Part shown: in pieces, positions 60,699-64,000 of the stretch
Layout of the letters: each line of letters opens with the position of its first letter
Numbering within the stretch: the stretch's first letter is position 1
Origin: Kribbella catacumbae DSM 19601
GTDB taxonomy: Bacteria > Actinomycetota > Actinomycetes > Propionibacteriales > Kribbellaceae
Length of the DNA stretch: 64,000 bases
Reading direction: 5' to 3'
NCBI RefSeq assembly: GCF_000372465.1
Contig: NZ_AQUZ01000030.1
Span: forward strand, 42,032-106,031
The notes under the pieces: model-generated
What the model was told of the DNA's origin: nothing
Databases searched by the model: none
Seen by the model: only the letters and a program-made list of their open reading frames with translations
Program-made: the position numbers and the translations under genes

Positions 60699-61642
60699 TT
60701 CTTCGCAATCACTCCGGCGACCTTGCTGACCGGCTCGGCCAGCGCGTCCACGACCCGGCCGAGTTCCTTGCGCTCGGCATCGGTCGGCAGGTACGGCTTG
60801 AAGCCGTCACCGGAACGGAACTTGTCCAGCGACGCGTAGACGGTCTTGAAGTTCGTGTCCAGCGTGGTGACCAGGGCGGCGTCCCGCTTCTGCAGGGCCG
60901 GCCGGAGCGCCTGGATCGCAGCCTGGGATCCCTGCACGTTGGCCTGGAAGTCCCACAGGTCGGTGTGCGAGTAGCGGTCCTCCTCACCGGTGATCTTGCC
61001 GGTGGCGACCTCGTCGAGCAGCTCCTTGGCGCCGTTGGCCAGCTGCAGCGGGTTGAGCTTCACAACCTTGGCCTTGGCGACAACGGTCTTCACGTCGACC
61101 AGCAGCTGGTCGGCGTACTCCGCCATCCCCGCGGTAGTGTTCTTCTCCCACAGGGCCTGCTCGATCCGGTGGTACCCGGTCCACTCGGTGCCAGGCTCGA
61201 CATCGTTGATCCGGGCGTCGATCTTCGGGTCCAGGTCGCCGAACGACTCCGCGACCGGCTCGATCCGCTCCCAGTAGGTCCGGGAGACCGGGAAGAGCTC
61301 CTTGGCCTTGGCGACGTCGTCGGCCTTCACCGCGGTGACGAACTCGGTCGCCTTCTGCTCCAGAGCGACTGCTTGCGAGTTCACGTAGCGCTGGTAGCTC
61401 TCGGTCGCCTCCTTCAGCAGGGCCACGGATGCCGTCGCCGATCATGCCGGGCTTGCGGACCGCCTGGTACCTGCCGGTCGGCAGCTCCACGATCAGGTCA
61501 CGCCGGTGCCGTCATCGGAGGCAGCCGACTTGTCATCAGCACAACCGGTCAGACCGGCCAGCAGCAGTACCGCGCCGACGGCGGTGGCCCGGCGGGCCGC
61601 GATGGTGGGTTCGTTGTCTCCTGGACGGGGTTGAGGGGTCAC
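60695..61642 (-). pseudogene. efeO: efeO remnant (iron-uptake lipoprotein, M75 domain)
   Basis: GTG 61642 opens a lipoprotein signal (AVGAVLLLAGLTGCADD) that runs into a stop near 61493. A second frame has ELPTGRYQAVRKPGMIGDGIR, a cupredoxin-end fragment. A third frame carries the near-complete M75 helical domain: LLKEATESYQRYVNSQAVAL, AKELFPVSRTYWERIEPVAE, EEDRYSHTDLWDFQANVQGS. Most of the cupredoxin domain is deleted. EfeO delivers iron to EfeU; this copy cannot. Confidence 0.8.
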
Positions 61643-62248
61643 GCCGGTTCCGCTCGGGAGCGGCCGGAAGTACAGCACGAGTACCGGCACGAGATACACC
61701 AGCCAGGCGATCGACTCACGGTCGGGGCCGGGTTGAAGTTGAAGATCCCCTTCAGCAGTACGCCGTACCAGCTGTCCGGCGGGTGTGCAGGCCGGGCAGG
61801 AGGTTGGCTTCCTGCAGGTCGTGGAAGCCGTAGGCGAAGATGCCGGCCGCGACCAGGACCAGCAATGCTCCGGTCCACTTGAAGAAGACACCGAGATTGA
61901 TCTTCACCGCACCGCGGTAGATGGCGAAGCCCAGCAGGACCGCGGAGCCCAGGCCGAGCAGTACGCCGACGAACGGTGTCGCCGTGGTCGCGGTCGCCGC
62001 CGACGCGTAGACGATGAAGGCCGTCTCGATGCCCTCACGGAAGACCGCCAGGAACGCCAGCAGCACCACCGCACGGGAGCCGATCTCGAGCGCCTGGCCC
62101 ATCCGGCGCGACCGCGGCGCCCACACCGATCCAGACCAGTTTGAGCCGATCGCGATGTCCCGACTTCACCAGGAAAGTGGCGAGAATGCTGACCACCAAC
62201 GACGCTTCGAGGCCTTCACGAAGACCGATTCAGGTAGTTGGCGAGCAT
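61643..62248 (-). pseudogene. efeU: efeU remnant (iron permease, FTR1 family)
   Basis: ATG 62248 gives MLANYL, then an extra A near 62229 shifts the frame. The alternative frame continues GLREGLEASLVVSILATFL with the REGLE iron motif. A deletion near 62107 joins it to MGQALEIGSRAVVLLAFLAVFREGIETAFIVYAS (second REGIE motif) and GFHDLQEANLLPGLH. Further gaps separate this from DSWYGVLLKGIFNFNP and SIAWLVYLVPVLVLYF. The C-terminal frame runs into efeO, so its own stop is also lost. Confidence 0.8.
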
Positions 62249-62265
62249 GGCGGGAACTCCAGATA

Positions 62266-62299
62266 TTAGGTACGGCTAACCTTCCGAAGGTTAACCTAA
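62266..62299 (-). promoter_or_regulatory. Double iron box before the efeU remnant
   Basis: TTAGGTACGGCTAACCTTC (62266-62284) matches the iron-box consensus TTAGGTTAGGCTAACCTAA at 15 of 19 positions. An adjoining AAGGTTAACCTAAG (62287-62300) adds a second, inverted half-rich copy. The site lies 18 nt before the efeU start and overlaps the ThpR stop codon. It indicates former IdeR/DtxR control of efeUOB and is better preserved than the genes it served. Confidence 0.72.
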
Positions 62300-62854
62300 G
62301 AAGTCCCATTCGCCCACTGTGTCGTACGCCGCTCCGCGGCTCGGCCCCTCGCCGAGACGCGATGAGATCAGCTGGACACTTTCCGCGGTCCAGGCCGGGC
62401 CCTGATAGGTGTCGAAGATCCGCACCCAGCGGACCACGTCCATCGGCCGGCGAAGTCTGGCCAGCGTCAGGTGCGGGGTGAACTTGCGCCCGTCGACGGT
62501 CACTCCCGCCTTGTTCGCCGCCGACCGGCTCACCATCGCCAGATGCGGCAACGCGTCCGACTCGTCCCGGACACCGGTCCACAGCACCCGCGCATCGGCC
62601 ACCCCCGGGAAGGCTCCCGCCCTGCCCAGACTCAGATCGAACGGCTTCTGCCGCTTCGCCGCCACTTCGAGCCGCTCGGCCAGCTCATCGGTCTTGTACT
62701 CCGGTACTTCGCCCAGAAACGCCAACGTGATGTGCCAGGTCTCGTCCGCCGACCAGCGGATGTCCTCGTCGGGATACTCCCGCCGCGGGTCCGCGAACTC
62801 AGCCAGATGCTCGACAACCTCCACCGGCGGCACCACCGCCACAAAAAGTCGCAT
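62291..62854 (-). CDS. thpR: RNA 2',3'-cyclic phosphodiesterase (2H family)
   Basis: A 187-residue 2H phosphoesterase with both catalytic motifs: HITLAFLG (about 41-48) and HLTLARLRR (about 127-135). MRLFVAVVPPVEVVEHL is the usual start. It hydrolyses 2',3'-cyclic phosphate RNA ends to 2'-phosphate and was formerly called 2'-5' RNA ligase. The gene looks intact and marks the right-hand limit of the decayed stretch. Confidence 0.9.
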   Translation of the reverse strand: MRLFVAVVPPVEVVEHLAEFADPRREYPDEDIRWSADETWHITLAFLGEVPEYKTDELAERLEVAAKRQKPFDLSLGRAGAFPGVADARVLWTGVRDESDALPHLAMVSRSAANKAGVTVDGRKFTPHLTLARLRRPMDVVRWVRIFDTYQGPAWTAESVQLISSRLGEGPSRGAAYDTVGEWDFLG

Positions 62855-62895
62855 CCTTCGAGATTAGAGGTCACTGTCCACCGAATTGGAATCGA

Positions 62896-63663
62896 TCAGC
62901 AGTCCATAGCCGGGAAGGTGTAGCCCCGAGCCGTCAAGGTCTCCAGCGCCTGGTCGAGGGCAGCGACGGTCTGACCGCGGTCGCCGCCGGCATCGTGCAT
63001 CAGGATCACGGCGCCGCTGTGGGCCTGGGTGAGGATGCGGTTCACGATCGCCTGCTTGCCCGGGCGTTGCCAGTCGAGGGTGTCGATGTCCCACAGCACC
63101 GGGACCATGCCGGCTGCCTTGATGTCGGCGCGCACCTTGTCGTTCGCCGCGCCGTACGGCGGCCGGAAGCAACTCGACCGCGGGCCGTCGAAGATCTCGT
63201 GGTGGCGCTTGGCCGCCGAGAGCTTGGTCAACTGCGCGTGCGAGATCGAGTGGTTGCCAATTGTGTTGCCTGCAGCAAGGACTTGGTCGCGGATCCCGGG
63301 GTGTGCCGCCTGCATGCTGCCCAGCTGGAAGAAAGTCGCGTGGGCGTCGTACTTCGCCAGTACGGCCAGGACCTGCGGTGTCCAGACCGGGTCAGGGCCG
63401 TCGTCGAAGGTGAGGAACAGCTGCTTCTTGCCACTGGCAACCGTCGTCGGATAGCTGCTGGGCGTAGTACTGGTTGAGCTCTGAGGAGCCGGCGCCGTGG
63501 CCGGTGCTGGCGTCGGCGTCGGCGTCGGCGACACAACACTGCTCGGCGCGCTGGCGGATGCGTGGTCCGCCTCTGCCAACCCGAAGGCTGCCACCCCGGC
63601 GACGACGAAGGCCGCTGAGATACCGATGCCGGTATTGATGACGGCACCGAGCTTGCCGGACAT
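62896..63663 (-). CDS. Polysaccharide deacetylase (CE4/NodB domain), secreted or membrane-anchored
   Basis: A 255-residue protein: membrane or signal segment (about 8-32), a Pro/Thr-rich linker (SPTPTPTPAPATAPAP), then the NodB domain with LFLTFDDGPDP (catalytic Asp, metal Asp), GNHSISHAQL (metal His pair), FRPPYGA, DIDTLDW and ILMHDAGGDR (catalytic His). It removes N-acetyl groups from cell-wall glycans such as peptidoglycan or chitin. Length is typical of a single-domain enzyme. Confidence 0.91.
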   Translation of the reverse strand: MSGKLGAVINTGIGISAAFVVAGVAAFGLAEADHASASAPSSVVSPTPTPTPAPATAPAPQSSTSTTPSSYPTTVASGKKQLFLTFDDGPDPVWTPQVLAVLAKYDAHATFFQLGSMQAAHPGIRDQVLAAGNTIGNHSISHAQLTKLSAAKRHHEIFDGPRSSCFRPPYGAANDKVRADIKAAGMVPVLWDIDTLDWQRPGKQAIVNRILTQAHSGAVILMHDAGGDRGQTVAALDQALETLTARGYTFPAMDC

Positions 63664-63775
63664 GACACTCCCCCATGGATCAGACGGACGTTCTCCTGCG
63701 GAGCCCCTCTTCCAGGAGCTTCAGGAGATGAGACGCCACAACTCCCGATCTAGTTGGGAAAACGCGTCAACCTCC

Positions 63776-64000
63776 TCACCCTGATGGGTTGTCGTCGGCG
63801 ATGGGGTGAGTGCCGGTGTGGTCGACGCGGAACTTGAAGCCGTGGCGGGTGGTCCATTCCGTGGCGGTGCCGTCGACTGGCCGGGACTTCCAGCCGGCGA
63901 AGGTCTTGACGCGGTGACTGCGGCGGCGGAGAGGTCTGAGGTTGGCGGTGCTGGTCTGGCCCTTCGGTCCGGCCGGATCGAACGGCACGACGTGGTCGAT
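63776..64000 (-). CDS. HNH endonuclease (DUF222-type), C-terminal fragment
   Basis: The gene enters from the right edge; 74 codons are present. The translation contains DHVVPFDPAGPKGQTSTANL followed by RPLRRRSHRVKTF, an HNH core (His, Asn, His), and ends HTGTHPIADDNPSG. It resembles the C-terminus of the 13E12/DUF222 nuclease family, to which the complete gene at 7863-9239 also belongs, though the two tails are clearly different paralogues. Confidence 0.75.
   Translation of the reverse strand: MDHVVPFDPAGPKGQTSTANLRPLRRRSHRVKTFAGWKSRPVDGTATEWTTRHGFKFRVDHTGTHPIADDNPSG

Noticed and set aside
1..64000. CRISPR arrays, tRNA/rRNA genes, prophage or insertion sequences
   Set aside because: No regularly spaced repeats, no tRNA cloverleaf or rRNA core, no transposase or phage structural motifs were seen in either strand.

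Overview
The window is high-GC DNA (around 70% by eye) with dense genes, many 1-4 nt start/stop overlaps, GTG/TTG starts and actinobacterial families: DUF222/HNH nuclease, PadR-FadH, CGNR zinc finger, DUF2293, DUF1876, actinobacterial-type SerC and IdeR-type iron boxes. The overall style, including a strongly over-used octamer GTACTGCG/CGCAGTAC, suggests a soil actinomycete of the Propionibacteriales such as Kribbella. That assignment is inference. I found no rRNA, tRNA, CRISPR array, prophage or insertion sequence.  Layout. 0-3.6 kb: a minus-strand run of metallophosphatase, MFS exporter, beta-propeller protein and YibE/F (cut by the window edge). 3.7-7.7 kb: an iron-siderophore ABC importer behind an iron box. 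7.9-9.6 kb: a DUF222/HNH gene and a small orphan. 9.7-12.4 kb: dienoyl-CoA reductase with its PadR regulator. 12.5-14.2 kb: a two-gene cation/proton antiporter. 14.3-17.4 kb: YdeI-like protein plus an alkylation-repair operon (Ada-AlkA, GNAT, Ogt). 17.6-19.2 kb: two oxidoreductases. 19.2-23.3 kb: a LacI-controlled secreted six-hairpin glycosidase. 23.3-23.7 kb: a structured intergenic region with DnaA-box-like sites. 23.7-27.4 and 31.2-33.6 kb: ABC efflux genes, two sets of them headed by GntR/YtrA regulators. 27.5-31.2 kb: pabC-pabB, a methyltransferase and an IdeR/DtxR regulator. 33.6-38.7 kb: amino-acid permease and an amino-sugar catabolic operon (ROK kinase, NagA/AgaA-like deacetylase, PfkB kinase, class II aldolase). 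38.7-46 kb: TetR-controlled units including an MMPL transporter, an SPFH protein and a CGNR regulator. 46.5-58.1 kb: housekeeping and orphan genes (pdxH, universal stress protein, citrate synthase, serC, methyltransferase, acyltransferase fusion). 58.2-62.3 kb: a LacI gene followed by a stretch of genes that are all broken. 62.3-64 kb: ThpR, a polysaccharide deacetylase and the 3' end of a second HNH gene.  How parts work together. The IdeR/DtxR regulator at 30.4-31.2 kb, the iron box before the siderophore importer and the double iron box before the decayed efeUOB operon fit one iron regulon, with one intact and one lost uptake route. Several regulators sit beside clear palindromes, giving testable local circuits: TetR at 39.4 and 43.7 kb, LacI at 19.6 kb, PadR at 12.36 kb and GntR at 31.2 kb.  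The most unusual signals are the enriched octamer (about 37 copies against roughly 2 expected), the 3-kb stretch of multiply deleted genes in which a sugar-permease remnant runs head-on into a truncated efeB, a 120-bp element with 25-bp inverted ends sitting exactly on two convergent stop codons, and two very short ORFs with strong Shine-Dalgarno sequences followed by hairpins (42.74 and 23.53 kb).
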